A DNA stretch of 64,000 nt from Pseudomonas piscis. Lineage in GTDB: Bacteria > Pseudomonadota > Gammaproteobacteria > Pseudomonadales > Pseudomonadaceae. Numbering within the stretch: the stretch's first letter is position 1; each line of letters starts with the position of its first letter. A program made the translations under genes and the position numbers. The stretch covers positions 806,001 to 870,000 of the forward strand of contig NZ_WHUV01000003.1 of the NCBI RefSeq assembly GCF_009380155.1, in the 5' to 3' direction. Below the pieces are notes generated by a model. The model worked only from the letters and a program-made list of their open reading frames with translations, did no database searches and was not told the origin of the DNA. Of this stretch, positions 51,720 to 61,724 are shown in pieces.

Positions 51720-53234
51720 ATGTTCGAATCCGCTGAAATCGGTCACGCCATCGACAAGGAAACCTACGACGCCGAAGTGCCGGCCCTGCGTGAAGCCTTG
51801 CTCGAGGCGCAGTTCGAGTTGCGCCAGAAGGCCGGATTCCCGGTGATCGTGCTGATCAATGGCGTGGAAGGGGCGGGCAAGGGCGAGACGGTCAAGCTGC
51901 TAAACGAATGGATGGACCCGCGCCTGATCGAGGTGCGCACCTTCGACCAGCAGACCGACGAGGAGCTGTCGCGGCCACCGGCCTGGCGCTATTGGCGCAT
52001 GCTCCCGGCCAAGGGCCGCATGGGGGTGTTTTTCGGCAACTGGTACAGCCAGATGCTCCAGGGGCGGGTGCATGGGCAGATCAAGGACCCGCGCCTGGAC
52101 CAGGCGATCAATGCTGCCGAGCGCCTGGAGAAGATGCTTTGCGATGAGGGCGCACTGATCTTCAAGTTCTGGTTCCACCTGTCCAAGAAGCAGATGAAGG
52201 CCCGGCTCAAGGCCCTGCAGGACGATCCGCTGCACAGCTGGCGCATCAGCCCGCTGGACTGGCAGCAGTCAGAAACCTACGACAAGTTCGTCAAGTACGG
52301 CGAGCGAGTTTTGCGCCGCACCAGTCGCGACTATGCGCCCTGGCATGTGATCGAAGGCGTGGACCCGCATTACCGCAGCCTCACCGTGGGCCGCATCCTC
52401 CTCGAGGGCTTGCAGAGCGCCCTGGCTCGCAAGCCGCTCAAGCCGGCCCAGGTCAACGCCGCGCCGTTGCCGCCAGCGGTGGACCAGTTGAGCCTGCTGG
52501 ACAGCCTGGACATGACCCAGCGCTTGGACAAGGACGACTACGAAGAGCAACTGATCACCGAGCAGGCGCGCCTGGCCGGCCTGTTGCGCGACAAGCGCAT
52601 GCGCAAGCACGCCCTGGTGGCGGTGTTCGAGGGCAACGATGCGGCGGGCAAGGGCGGCGCCATCCGCCGGGTGGCGGCGGCGCTGGATCCACGCCAATAC
52701 AGCATCGTGCCGATCGCCGCGCCGTCCGAAGACGAGCGCGCGCAGCCCTACCTCTGGCGTTTCTGGCGGCAGATCCCGGCCCGGGGCAAGTTCACCATAT
52801 TCGATCGTTCCTGGTACGGCCGGGTGCTGGTGGAGCGGGTCGAGGGCTTTTGCAGCCCGGCCGACTGGTTGCGTGCCTACAGCGAGATCAACGACTTCGA
52901 GGAGCAGTTGGCCGATGCCCGGGTGATCGTGGTGAAGTTCTGGCTGGCCATCGACAAGGACACCCAGCTGGAGCGTTTCCAGGAGCGCGAAGAGATCCCC
53001 TTCAAACGCTTCAAGATCACCGAGGACGACTGGCGCAACCGCGACAAGTGGGACGACTACCGTACTGCGGTGGGCGACATGGTCGACCGTACCAGTACCG
53101 AAGTGGCGCCCTGGACCCTGGTGGAGGCCAACGACAAGCGCTGGGCCCGGGTCAAGGTCCTGCGCACCATCAACCGGACCCTGGAAGAGGCGTTCGAGCG
53201 CAGCGACCGGCACGACAAGAAACACAAGAAGTAG
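51720..53234 (+). CDS. pap: Polyphosphate:AMP phosphotransferase
   Basis: A 504-aa protein made of two PPK2 domains. Each has a Walker A motif: GVEGAGKGET (residues 48-57) and EGNDAAGKGG (304-313). PPK2 lid and Walker B motifs (NWYSQMLQGRV, FDRSWYGRVLVERVEGF) are present. The two-domain form is class II PPK2, which phosphorylates AMP with polyphosphate. A GGAGG-like ribosome site (AAGGGAG) precedes ATG 51720. The thiolase gene follows on the same strand. Confidence 0.95.
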   Translation: MFESAEIGHAIDKETYDAEVPALREALLEAQFELRQKAGFPVIVLINGVEGAGKGETVKLLNEWMDPRLIEVRTFDQQTDEELSRPPAWRYWRMLPAKGRMGVFFGNWYSQMLQGRVHGQIKDPRLDQAINAAERLEKMLCDEGALIFKFWFHLSKKQMKARLKALQDDPLHSWRISPLDWQQSETYDKFVKYGERVLRRTSRDYAPWHVIEGVDPHYRSLTVGRILLEGLQSALARKPLKPAQVNAAPLPPAVDQLSLLDSLDMTQRLDKDDYEEQLITEQARLAGLLRDKRMRKHALVAVFEGNDAAGKGGAIRRVAAALDPRQYSIVPIAAPSEDERAQPYLWRFWRQIPARGKFTIFDRSWYGRVLVERVEGFCSPADWLRAYSEINDFEEQLADARVIVVKFWLAIDKDTQLERFQEREEIPFKRFKITEDDWRNRDKWDDYRTAVGDMVDRTSTEVAPWTLVEANDKRWARVKVLRTINRTLEEAFERSDRHDKKHKK

Positions 53235-53333
53235 GCCGATGGCCACGCATACGGCCAATGAATGATCGTCGCGGCCGGTTGGCCGCGGATCTATGCTCGA
53301 CGCTCTTGAGCTGGCAACAACAAGGAGAGCGTC

Positions 53334-54518
53334 ATGCGTGAAGTGGTGATAGTCGACAGCGTGCGGACTGGCCTGGCCAAGTCCTTTCGCGGCAAGTTCA
53401 ACCAGACCCGTCCGGACGACATGGCCGCCCATTGTGTCAATGCGCTGCTGGCGCGCACTGGCATCGACCCGGCCAGCGTCGAGGATTGCATCGTCGGCGC
53501 CGGCTCCAACGAAGGGGCCCAGGGCTACAACATCGGGCGCAACGTCGCCGTGCTTTCGGCCCTGGGCACCGGCACCGCGGGCATGACCCTCAACCGTTTC
53601 TGCTCTTCGGGGTTGCAGGCGATCGCCATCGCCGCCAACCAGATCGCCTCCGGCTGCAGCGACGTCATCGTCGCCGGCGGGGTGGAGTCCATCAGCCTGA
53701 CCATGAAGAGTGTCAATACCGACAACCTGATCAACCCGTTGCTCAAGGAGCAGGTGCCGGGCATCTATTTCCCCATGGGCCAGACCGCCGAGGTGGTGGC
53801 CCGGCGCTACAAGGTCAGTCGCGAGAGCCAGGACCTTTACGCCCTGCAGAGCCAGCAGCGCACCGCCCAGGCCCAGGCCGCCGGCCTGTTCGACGACGAG
53901 ATCGTGCCGATGGCGGTCAAGTACAGGGTCGAGGACAAGAACACCGGGCAGGTGCAGATCCTCGATGGCGTGGTGGATCGCGACGACTGCAACCGCCCGG
54001 ACACCACCCTGGAGAACCTGGCGGCGCTCAAGCCGGTGTTCGCCGAGGATGGTTCGGTGACCGCTGGCAACTCCTCGCAGCTCTCCGATGGGGCTTCGAT
54101 GACGCTGGTGATGAGCCTGGAGCGGGCACTGGCCCTGGGGCTCAAGCCCAAGGCGTTCTTCCGTGGCTTCACCGTGGCCGGCTGCGAGCCGGACGAAATG
54201 GGCATCGGCCCGGTGTTCTCGGTGCCCAAGCTGCTCAAGGCCAAGGGCCTGAGCATCGCCGACATCGACCTGTGGGAACTCAACGAGGCCTTCGCGTCCC
54301 AGTGCCTGTATGCCCGCGAGCGCCTGGAAATCGACAACGCCCGCTACAACGTCAATGGCGGCTCGATCGCCATCGGCCACCCCTATGGCATGACCGGCTC
54401 GCGCCAGGTCGGACACCTGGTGCGCGAGCTGCAGCGGCGCAACTTGCGCTACGGCATCGTCACCATGTGCGTGGGGGGCGGCATGGGCGCCACCGGGCTG
54501 TTCGAGGCCGTGCGCTAG
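53334..54518 (+). CDS. Acetyl-CoA C-acyltransferase (thiolase)
   Basis: A 394-aa thiolase. The acylated Cys is in NRFCSSGLQAIAIAANQI (near residue 90), with GGSIAIGHPYGMTGSR and CVGGGMGATGLFE as the second Cys region. The catalytic His is in GHPYGMTGSR. Either 3-ketoacyl-CoA cleavage in fatty-acid oxidation or acetoacetyl-CoA synthesis is possible; the position near pap matches a PAO1 gene (from memory). AAGGAGAG ribosome site before the ATG. Confidence 0.92.
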   Translation: MREVVIVDSVRTGLAKSFRGKFNQTRPDDMAAHCVNALLARTGIDPASVEDCIVGAGSNEGAQGYNIGRNVAVLSALGTGTAGMTLNRFCSSGLQAIAIAANQIASGCSDVIVAGGVESISLTMKSVNTDNLINPLLKEQVPGIYFPMGQTAEVVARRYKVSRESQDLYALQSQQRTAQAQAAGLFDDEIVPMAVKYRVEDKNTGQVQILDGVVDRDDCNRPDTTLENLAALKPVFAEDGSVTAGNSSQLSDGASMTLVMSLERALALGLKPKAFFRGFTVAGCEPDEMGIGPVFSVPKLLKAKGLSIADIDLWELNEAFASQCLYARERLEIDNARYNVNGGSIAIGHPYGMTGSRQVGHLVRELQRRNLRYGIVTMCVGGGMGATGLFEAVR

Positions 54519-54673
54519 GCCTGTTGCCGCTATACCAGCCGGCTCCGGTGGGGCCGGCTTGCGTGTTTGCGACCTGGACTGTCCTGTTTGCGCGCGGTCG
54601 CTCATAGCCGCTGTGTCGCCCCAGGCTCCGGCCCTAGAATGTGCCCGTCGCTGGCAGGTTTTGTGGGGTTGGC

Positions 54674-55633
54674 ATGCATGTTTCATCCGGTCGTTGGGCC
54701 TACGGCCTGTTCCTCGCATTGGTGACCGCGGTGCTCTGGGGCATCCTGCCCATCAAGCTCAAGCAAGTACTGCAAGCGATGGATCCGGTCACCGTGACCT
54801 GGTTCCGCCTGCTGGTGTCCGGCGGGTGCCTGCTGGTCTACCTGGCGGCGGTACGACGCCTGCCCGACTGGCGTCGGCTCGGGCCGCGGGGCGCCTGGCT
54901 GGTGCCGCTTGCGGTTTTTGGTCTGGTGGGCAACTACGTGCTGTACCTGATGGGCCTGAACCTGTTGAGCCCGGGCACCGCGCAACTGGTGGTGCAGATG
55001 GGGCCGATCTTGCTGCTGGTCGCCAGTGTGCTGGTGTTCAAGGAGCGCTTCAGCCTGGGGCAGGGCCTGGGCCTGCTGGTATTGCTGGTGGGGTTCGGGT
55101 TGTTCTTCAACCAGCGCCTGGCCGAGTTGCTGACGTCCCTGGGCGACTACACCGCTGGCGTGTTCACCGTGCTGGCGGCATCGGCGGTCTGGACCTTCTA
55201 TGCCCTGGGCCAGAAGCAGCTGTTGAGTGTGTGGAATTCATTGCAGGTGATGATGGTGATCTACCTGTCCTGCGCCTTGCTGCTCACGCCCTGGGTTCAT
55301 CCGTTGGAGGTTCTGGCGCTGACGCCATTGCAAGGTTGGCTGTTGCTGGCCTGCTGCCTCAATACCCTGGTGGCCTATGGCGCGTTTGCCGAAGCCCTGG
55401 CCCATTGGGAAGCATCGCGGGTCAGCGCGACCCTGGCCATCACCCCGCTGGTGACCTTCGCCGCCGTGGCCTGGGCGGCCTGGATGTGGCCGGAGTACGT
55501 GCACGCGGAACAGATCAACGGCCTGGGTTATGGCGGTGCGTTGCTGGTGGTGCTGGGGTCGGCGCTGACGGCCCTGGGGCCGTCGCTGATCGAGGGGTTG
55601 CGGGCACGGCGTCGGCGCGGTGGCGCCAGGTGA
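54674..55633 (+). CDS. EamA/RhaT-family DMT transporter
   Basis: A 319-aa inner-membrane transporter with two EamA repeats and about ten membrane segments. It starts GRWAYGLFLALVTAVLWGIL and has NYVLYLMGLNLLSPGTAQLV and ASVLVFKERFSLGQ. The second repeat ends with EALAHWEASRVSATLAITPL. I start it at ATG 54674 (MHVSSGR); an earlier ATG adds residues without a ribosome site. Substrates in this family are often amino acids or drugs; unknown here. Confidence 0.88.
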   Translation: MHVSSGRWAYGLFLALVTAVLWGILPIKLKQVLQAMDPVTVTWFRLLVSGGCLLVYLAAVRRLPDWRRLGPRGAWLVPLAVFGLVGNYVLYLMGLNLLSPGTAQLVVQMGPILLLVASVLVFKERFSLGQGLGLLVLLVGFGLFFNQRLAELLTSLGDYTAGVFTVLAASAVWTFYALGQKQLLSVWNSLQVMMVIYLSCALLLTPWVHPLEVLALTPLQGWLLLACCLNTLVAYGAFAEALAHWEASRVSATLAITPLVTFAAVAWAAWMWPEYVHAEQINGLGYGGALLVVLGSALTALGPSLIEGLRARRRRGGAR

Positions 55634-55676
55634 CGATCACGGGCGGCGGCATGAAACCCGCCGCCCGCTCTGGATG

Positions 55677-57071
55677 TCAGCCCTGTTTTCCGGCTTCCAG
55701 CATGTTTTCCGGGCGGACCCAGGCGTCGAACTGCGCATCGTCCAGGTAACCCAGTTCCAGCGCCGCCTCGCGCAGGGTCAGGTTCTCGGCGTAGGCCTTC
55801 TTGGCGATCTCGGCGGCCTTGTCGTAGCCGATATGCGGGTTGAGCGCTGTCACCAGCATCAGGCCGCGTTCCAGGTGGGCGGCCATTTGCACCGGATCGG
55901 GCTCCAGGCCCGTGATGCAGTGCTGGTGGAAGTTGCTGCAGCCATCGGCCAGCAGGCGGATCGATTGCAGCAGGTTGTGGATGATCACCGGCTTGAACAC
56001 GTTCAACTGCAAATGGCCCTGGCTGGCGGCGAAACCGATGGCGGTATCGTTGCCCATGACCTGGCAGGCCAGCATCGACAAGGCTTCGCACTGGGTCGGG
56101 TTGACCTTGCCGGGCATGATCGAACTGCCCGGCTCGTTGGCCGGAAGCTTGACCTCCGCCAGGCCGGCCCTCGGCCCCGAGCCCAGCAGGCGCAGGTCGT
56201 TGGCGATCTTCATCAGGCACACCGCGAGGGTCTTCAGGGCCCCGGACAGGGTGGTCAGTGGCTCATGGCCGGCCAGGGCGGCGAACTTGTTGGGCGCGGT
56301 GACGAAGGGCAGACCGGAGAGGGCGGCGAGCTCGGCGGCGATGGCTTCGCCAAAACCGTGGGGCGAGTTCAGCCCGGTACCCACGGCGGTGCCGCCCTGG
56401 GCCAGTTCGCAGACCGCCGGCAGGGCACTGCGGATCGCTCGCTCGGCGTAGCTCAGCTGGGCGATGAAGGCCGAGAGTTCCTGGCCGAAGGTGATTGGCG
56501 TGGCATCCATCATGTGGGTGCGTCCGGTCTTCACCAGCTTCATGTGCCGCGCCGACAGCTCGGCCAGGCCACCGGAGAGTTCGGCGATGGCCGGCAGCAG
56601 CTGGAATTGCACGGCCTGGGCGGTGGCGATGTGCATGGCGGTGGGGAAGCAGTCGTTGGAGCTCTGGGAACGGTTGACATGATCGTTGGGGTGCACCGGC
56701 GCCTTGCCGCCGCGGGGATTGCCCGCCAGCTCGTTGGCCCGTCCGGCCAGCACTTCGTTGACGTTCATGTTGCTCTGGGTGCCGCTGCCGGTTTGCCACA
56801 CCACCAGTGGGAACTGGTCGTCGTGCTCGCCGGCCAGCACTTCGTCGGCGGCCTGTTCGATCAGCCGGGCGATATCCGCGGGCAGGTCGCCGTTGCGGTT
56901 GTTGACCCGGGCCGCGGCTTTCTTGATCAGCGCCAGGGCGTGCAGGACCGACAGCGGCATGCGTTCGGTACCGATGGCGAAGTTGACCAGCGAGCGTTGG
57001 GTCTGAGCGCCCCAGTAGGCTTCCTGCGGGACTTCAACCTGGCCCAGGCTGTCAGTTTCGATTCGATTCAT
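55677..57071 (-). CDS. fumC: Class II fumarate hydratase
   Basis: A 464-aa iron-independent fumarase that interconverts fumarate and malate in the TCA cycle. Signature GSSIMPGKVNPTQCEA is present with the catalytic Ser. SSNDCFPTAMHIA and RTHMMDATPITFGQE are also conserved. Length is typical. Neighbours (DUF2059, bolA, trhO, DsbA-like, ABC, rbdA) match the fumC2 region of PAO1 (from memory). It diverges from the DUF2059 gene. Confidence 0.96.
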   Translation of the reverse strand: MNRIETDSLGQVEVPQEAYWGAQTQRSLVNFAIGTERMPLSVLHALALIKKAAARVNNRNGDLPADIARLIEQAADEVLAGEHDDQFPLVVWQTGSGTQSNMNVNEVLAGRANELAGNPRGGKAPVHPNDHVNRSQSSNDCFPTAMHIATAQAVQFQLLPAIAELSGGLAELSARHMKLVKTGRTHMMDATPITFGQELSAFIAQLSYAERAIRSALPAVCELAQGGTAVGTGLNSPHGFGEAIAAELAALSGLPFVTAPNKFAALAGHEPLTTLSGALKTLAVCLMKIANDLRLLGSGPRAGLAEVKLPANEPGSSIMPGKVNPTQCEALSMLACQVMGNDTAIGFAASQGHLQLNVFKPVIIHNLLQSIRLLADGCSNFHQHCITGLEPDPVQMAAHLERGLMLVTALNPHIGYDKAAEIAKKAYAENLTLREAALELGYLDDAQFDAWVRPENMLEAGKQG

Positions 57072-57253
57072 CGTGGCGATCCTCCTAGTCTGACTGGCCA
57101 GTTTAGGCCCTGATCCGAGGCTCGGGTTCCCTTGGAGGGATTTATCCCTGCCATTGGCCCGGGCAAAACCGGGTGGGGTTGAGGGACGCGGAGCAATAGG
57201 CGCAGAATGGGCGCCCTTGGGGTTCTACCTCGCCTGCTAGAAAAGGAAACTCG

Positions 57254-57769
57254 ATGACCCGTCTTCGTGCCCTCTGTTCCGCGGTTGTTCTGGTCTGTGC
57301 CAGCGGCCAGGTTCTTGCCGATACCGCCAGCCACAACGCCAGTGCCGAGGCTTTCCTGACCCTGGCCCATGCGGACAAGCTCGGTACCCCGGTCTACATG
57401 CAAGTGCAGCAGATGTTCGCCCAGCGTTTCGAGCAGACCAAGGCTCCGGAATCCAAGCGTGCGCTGCTGGAAACCTACCAGGCCAAGGCCAACGCCGCCC
57501 TGGACCAGGCCATCGGCTGGAACAAGCTGAAACCGGACATGGTCAAGCTCTACACCAGCAACTTCAGTGAGTCGGAGCTCAAGGAACTGGTGGCGTTCTA
57601 CCAGTCGCCACTGGGCAAGAAGGTCCTGGAGAAGATGCCCCAGCTGACCCAGCAATCGGCGCAGATGACCCAGGGCAAGCTGGAAAGCGCAGTGCCGGTG
57701 GTGAACAAGCTGCTGGCCGACATGACCGCCGAGCTCGAGCCCAAGGCCGCTCCGGCGAAGAAGAAGTAA
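57254..57769 (+). CDS. DUF2059 secreted protein
   Basis: A 171-aa protein with a signal peptide (MTRLRALCSAVVLVCASGQVLA). The mature part is helical with MVKLYTSNFSESELKELVAF and YQSPLGKKVLEKMPQLTQQ, diagnostic of DUF2059. It ends in a basic KKK tail. Likely periplasmic; function unknown. AAAAGGAAA ribosome site before the ATG. bolA follows after 12 bp, so they are cotranscribed. Confidence 0.9.
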   Translation: MTRLRALCSAVVLVCASGQVLADTASHNASAEAFLTLAHADKLGTPVYMQVQQMFAQRFEQTKAPESKRALLETYQAKANAALDQAIGWNKLKPDMVKLYTSNFSESELKELVAFYQSPLGKKVLEKMPQLTQQSAQMTQGKLESAVPVVNKLLADMTAELEPKAAPAKKK

Positions 57770-57781
57770 GCGGAGCCCGCG

Positions 57782-58078
57782 ATGATCATGCAACAACGGA
57801 TCGAAACGGCGCTGGCGGGCTTGCAGCCTGCGCACCTGCAAGTGCTGGACGAAAGCCACATGCATAGCCGTGGCCAGGAAACCCACTTCAAGGCGGTGCT
57901 GGTCAGCGAGCAGTTTGCCGGCCTCAACAGCGTCAAGCGCCACCAGAAGGTCTACGCCACCCTGGGTGAGCTGATGGGCCAGTTCCATGCCCTGGCGCTG
58001 CATACCTACACGCCCCAGGAATGGGAAACGATCGGCGCGGCCCCGGCCTCGCCGACCTGCGCCGGGGGCCATTCCTAG
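57782..58078 (+). CDS. bolA: BolA family protein
   Basis: A 98-aa protein of the BolA/IbaG class. It has LDESHMHSRGQETHFKAVLV and LNSVKRHQKVYATLGE and FHALALHTYTPQEW. The key His residues in this family bind Fe-S clusters together with monothiol glutaredoxins. BolA also acts as a stress-related regulator. 12 bp downstream of the DUF2059 gene. Confidence 0.94.
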   Translation: MIMQQRIETALAGLQPAHLQVLDESHMHSRGQETHFKAVLVSEQFAGLNSVKRHQKVYATLGELMGQFHALALHTYTPQEWETIGAAPASPTCAGGHS

Positions 58079-58186
58079 GCGTCGCGGCGCAGGCCGGCGG
58101 CGAGCCCTGGCTGCAGATTCCCGGCTCGGCTGCTCGCTTGCGGCTCGAGACTTGGAGCTTGCCGCCGGCTTCCTGTTACAATCCGC

Positions 58187-58216
58187 AACGCGCCGCTTAG
58201 CCGGCGCGTTTTTTTT
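58187..58216 (+). terminator. Rho-independent terminator
   Basis: AACGCGCCG and CCGGCGCGTT arms around CTTAG, then a T-run. Ends the DUF2059-bolA transcript, or attenuates the downstream gene. Confidence 0.85.
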
Positions 58217-58261
58217 GCATCCGGTTCACCCTTTACGAGGGTAGCCACCTGGAGATTACCC

Positions 58262-59203
58262 ATGACTCAACCCATAGTCGTGGCGGCACTGTACAAGTTC
58301 GTCACCCTCGAAGATTACGTCAGCCTGCGCGAGCCCCTGCTGCAGGCCATGCTCGACAACGGCATCAAGGGCACCCTGCTGATTGCCGAGGAAGGCATCA
58401 ATGGCACGGTTTCCGGCAGCCGTGAAGGCATCGACGGCCTGCTGGCCTGGCTCAAGAACGACCCGCGCATGCACGACATCGATCACAAGGAGTCGTACTG
58501 CGACGAGCAGCCGTTCTACCGCACCAAGGTCAAGCTGAAGAAGGAAATCGTCACCCTGGGCGTGCCGGGCGTGGACCCGAACAAGCAAGTCGGGACCTAC
58601 GTCGAGCCCCAGGACTGGAACGCCCTGATCAGCGACCCGGAGGTCCTGCTGATCGACACCCGTAACGACTACGAGGTGTCCATCGGTACCTTCGAAGGCG
58701 CCATCGATCCGAAGACCACCACCTTCCGCGAGTTCCCGGACTACATCCGGGCCAACTTCGACCCCAGCAAGCACAAGAAAGTGGCGATGTTCTGCACCGG
58801 CGGCATTCGCTGCGAGAAGGCTTCGAGCTACATGCTCAGCGAAGGTTTCGGCGAGGTGTTCCACCTCAAGGGCGGGATCCTCAAGTACCTCGAGGAAGTG
58901 CCGCAGCAAGAGAGCAAGTGGCAGGGCGACTGCTTCGTGTTCGACAACCGGGTCACCGTGCGCCACGACCTGAGCGAAGGCGACTACGATCAATGTCATG
59001 CCTGCCGGACTCCGGTGAGCGTCGAGGATCGTACCTCCGAGCACTACGTGCCGGGCATCAGTTGCCCCCATTGCTGGGACACGTTGAGCGAGAAGACTCG
59101 CCGCAGCGCCATCGACCGGCAGAAACAGATCGAGTTGGCCAAGGCTCGCAACCAGCCGCACCCGATCGGCTACAACTACAAGCAAACATCCTCCGAGGCC
59201 TGA
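58262..59203 (+). CDS. trhO: tRNA uridine(34) hydroxylase TrhO (rhodanese family, UPF0176)
   Basis: A 313-aa protein that, in E. coli, hydroxylates tRNA U34 in the cmo5U pathway. The N-terminal half has LYKFVTLEDYVSLREPL and GTLLIAEEGINGTVSGS. The rhodanese loop is CTGGIRC (178-184), and ends with SCPHCWDTLSEKTRRS near the C-terminus. Full length. A terminator lies upstream; it overlaps none of its neighbours. The DsbA-like gene starts 4 bp after its stop. Confidence 0.93.
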   Translation: MTQPIVVAALYKFVTLEDYVSLREPLLQAMLDNGIKGTLLIAEEGINGTVSGSREGIDGLLAWLKNDPRMHDIDHKESYCDEQPFYRTKVKLKKEIVTLGVPGVDPNKQVGTYVEPQDWNALISDPEVLLIDTRNDYEVSIGTFEGAIDPKTTTFREFPDYIRANFDPSKHKKVAMFCTGGIRCEKASSYMLSEGFGEVFHLKGGILKYLEEVPQQESKWQGDCFVFDNRVTVRHDLSEGDYDQCHACRTPVSVEDRTSEHYVPGISCPHCWDTLSEKTRRSAIDRQKQIELAKARNQPHPIGYNYKQTSSEA

Positions 59204-59206
59204 GCC

Positions 59207-59842
59207 ATGTCCGCCCGCCTGCTCTATGTGATGGACCCGATGTGTTCATGGTGCTGGGGCTTCGCTCCGGTGGCCGAGGCCCTGGTGGAGCAGGCACAAG
59301 CTGCCGGCGTCGAGCTGCACCTGGTGGTGGGCGGCTTGCGCACTGGCAGCGGCGCGGCCCTGGAGCCCACGACCCGGCGCTACATCCTCGAACACTGGCA
59401 GGCGGTGCACCAGGCCACCGGCCAGGCATTCAAGTTCGAGGGGGCGTTGCCCGACGGATTCGTCTATGACACCGAACCGGCTTGCCGGGCCATCGTCACT
59501 GCGCGTGGCCTGGCGCCGGATTGCGCCTGGAAGCTGTTGGGGTTGATCCAGCGGGCGTTCTATGTCGAAGGCCGGGATGTGACCCTTGCCAGCGTGTTGG
59601 TGGAACTGGCCGAGCGGGCCGGAGTGCCGCGCATCGAATTCGCCGAGGCTTTCGACCGCGCCGAGCAGCATGCGGCCACGGCGGCGGACTTCACCTGGGT
59701 CCAGGACCTGGGCATCGCCGGGTTCCCCACCATGCTGGCCGAACGCAACGGCCAACTGGCGTTGCTGACCAACGGCTACCAGCCACTCGGCGAACTCTCG
59801 CCGTTGCTGGGGCGCTGGCTGGAGCGCGCTGCCAGTGCCTGA
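59207..59842 (+). CDS. DsbA-family thiol oxidoreductase
   Basis: A 211-aa thioredoxin-fold protein with CSWC at residues 13-16 (VMDPMCSWCWGF). No signal peptide is visible, so it resembles cytoplasmic FrnE/DsbA-like proteins rather than periplasmic DsbA. The cis-Pro loop is in GIAGFPTMLAER. It overlaps the ABC transporter start by eight bases. Confidence 0.9.
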   Translation: MSARLLYVMDPMCSWCWGFAPVAEALVEQAQAAGVELHLVVGGLRTGSGAALEPTTRRYILEHWQAVHQATGQAFKFEGALPDGFVYDTEPACRAIVTARGLAPDCAWKLLGLIQRAFYVEGRDVTLASVLVELAERAGVPRIEFAEAFDRAEQHAATAADFTWVQDLGIAGFPTMLAERNGQLALLTNGYQPLGELSPLLGRWLERAASA

Positions 59843-61661
59843 GCCGGTCGATCCAGGCGCCAGCGGCAAGACCGTCGATCGTCTGAGCTGGGCGGAAATC
59901 CGTCGCCTGGCCCTGCAACACAAGAAATCCCTGTGGATCGCCAATGGCGTCGCTGTCCTGGCGACCCTGTGCAGTGTGCCGATTCCCTTGCTGTTGCCGT
60001 TGCTGGTGGACGAAGTGCTACTGGGGCATGGCGATGCCGCGTTGCAGGTGATGCGGCTGTTGCTGCCGGCTTCCTGGCATAGCGCCGCTGGCTATATCGG
60101 CCTGATGCTGCTGGCGACCCTGATCCTGCGTTGCGCGGCCCTGGTGTTCAACGTGGTCCAGGCCCGATTGTTCGCCGGCCTGGCCAAGGACATCGTCTAT
60201 CGCATCCGCATCCGCCTGATCGAGCGACTCAAGCGCATCTCCCTGGGTGAGTATGAAAGCCTGGGTGGCGGCACGGTTAGCAGCCACCTGGTGACCGACC
60301 TGGACACCGTGGACAAGTTCGTCGGCGAGACCCTGAGTCGTTTCCTGGTAGCCATGCTGACCCTGGTGGGCACCGCCGGGATCCTGATGTGGATGCACTG
60401 GAAACTGGCATTGCTGATCCTGCTGTTCAACCCGTTGGTGATCTTCGCCACGGTGCAACTGGGCAAGCGGGTCAAGCACCTGAAGAAGCTGGAGAACGAC
60501 AGCACCTCGCGCTTCACCCAGGCCCTGACCGAGACGCTGGAAGCGATCCAGGAAGTCCGTGCCGGCAATCGCCAGGGCTACTTCCTCGGGCGCTTGGGGC
60601 GGCGTGCCGAAGAGGTGCGGGATTATGCGGTGGCCTCGCAGTGGAAAAGCGACGCTTCGGGGCGGGCCAGCGGGCTGTTGTTCCAGTTCGGCATCGATAT
60701 CTTCCGCGCCGTGGCGATGCTCACCGTGCTGTTTTCCGACCTGTCCATCGGCCAGATGCTCGCGGTGTTCAGCTACCTGTGGTTCATGATCGGGCCGGTG
60801 GAGCAATTGCTGAACCTGCAATACGCCTATTACGCCGCGGGCGGGGCGCTGACCCGGATCAACGAGCTATTGGCGCGCGCCGACGAGCCGCAATATGCCG
60901 GTGGCGTGGACCCGTTCCAGGGGCGCGAGACCGTGGGCATCGAGGTGCGCGGGCTGAGCTTCGGTTATGGCGACGAGCGCGTGCTGGACAACATGAACCT
61001 GTCCATCGCCCCGGGGGAGAAGGTAGCGATCGTCGGCGCCAGCGGCGGCGGCAAGAGTACCCTGGTGCAACTGTTGCTTGGCCTGTACACGCCGCAGGCC
61101 GGCAGTATCCGCTTCGGCGGCTCGACCCAGGAGGAGATCGGCCTGGCGACCGTGCGCGAGAACGTGGCCGTGGTGCTGCAGCATCCAGCGCTGTTCAATG
61201 ACACCGTACGGGCCAACCTGACCATGGGCCGTGAGCGCAGCGACAATGCCTGCTGGCAGGCGCTGGAGATCGCCCAGCTGGATGTCACGGTGAGGAGCCT
61301 GCCCCAGGGCTTGGACACCGTGGTCGGACGTTCCGGGGTACGACTGTCAGGGGGGCAGCGCCAGCGCCTGGCGATTGCGCGGATGGTCCTGGCCGAACCC
61401 AAGGTGGTGATCCTCGACGAGGCCACCTCCGCCCTGGATGCGGCCACCGAATACAACCTGCACCAGGCGCTGACGCGCTTTTTGCGGGGCCGGACTACGC
61501 TGATCATTGCCCATCGCCTGTCGGCGGTGAAGCAGGCGGACCGGGTATTGGTGTTCGATGGCGGACAGATCGCCGAAGATGGCGACCATCAGCAGCTGAT
61601 TGCCGATGGCGGCCTCTATGCCAAGCTTTATGGGCATTTGCAGCAAGTTCGAGCGCCTTGA
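59835..61661 (+). CDS. ABC transporter, fused permease/ATPase (MsbA-like)
   Basis: A 608-aa half-transporter. The membrane domain covers about residues 30-330 with six segments. The ATPase has Walker A GASGGGKS (401-408), signature LSGGQRQRLAIARM, and Walker B VVILDEATSALD. GTG at 59835 overlaps the DsbA-like stop, so translation is coupled. It probably exports a lipid or hydrophobic compound. Matches a PAO1 gene directly upstream of rbdA (from memory). Confidence 0.92.
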   Translation: MPEPVDPGASGKTVDRLSWAEIRRLALQHKKSLWIANGVAVLATLCSVPIPLLLPLLVDEVLLGHGDAALQVMRLLLPASWHSAAGYIGLMLLATLILRCAALVFNVVQARLFAGLAKDIVYRIRIRLIERLKRISLGEYESLGGGTVSSHLVTDLDTVDKFVGETLSRFLVAMLTLVGTAGILMWMHWKLALLILLFNPLVIFATVQLGKRVKHLKKLENDSTSRFTQALTETLEAIQEVRAGNRQGYFLGRLGRRAEEVRDYAVASQWKSDASGRASGLLFQFGIDIFRAVAMLTVLFSDLSIGQMLAVFSYLWFMIGPVEQLLNLQYAYYAAGGALTRINELLARADEPQYAGGVDPFQGRETVGIEVRGLSFGYGDERVLDNMNLSIAPGEKVAIVGASGGGKSTLVQLLLGLYTPQAGSIRFGGSTQEEIGLATVRENVAVVLQHPALFNDTVRANLTMGRERSDNACWQALEIAQLDVTVRSLPQGLDTVVGRSGVRLSGGQRQRLAIARMVLAEPKVVILDEATSALDAATEYNLHQALTRFLRGRTTLIIAHRLSAVKQADRVLVFDGGQIAEDGDHQQLIADGGLYAKLYGHLQQVRAP

Positions 61662-61724
61662 GTTTTATCCGGCTTTCTGTGCTTAGTGCTTGAATTTCCA
61701 GATGTATTGATCGCTTCAGCAGGC

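Noticed and set aside
58152..58216. Promoter for trhO built from TTGGAG and TACAAT just before the terminator.
   Set aside because: The spacer is about 19 bp and the start would fall inside a strong terminator; the boxes are probably fortuitous.
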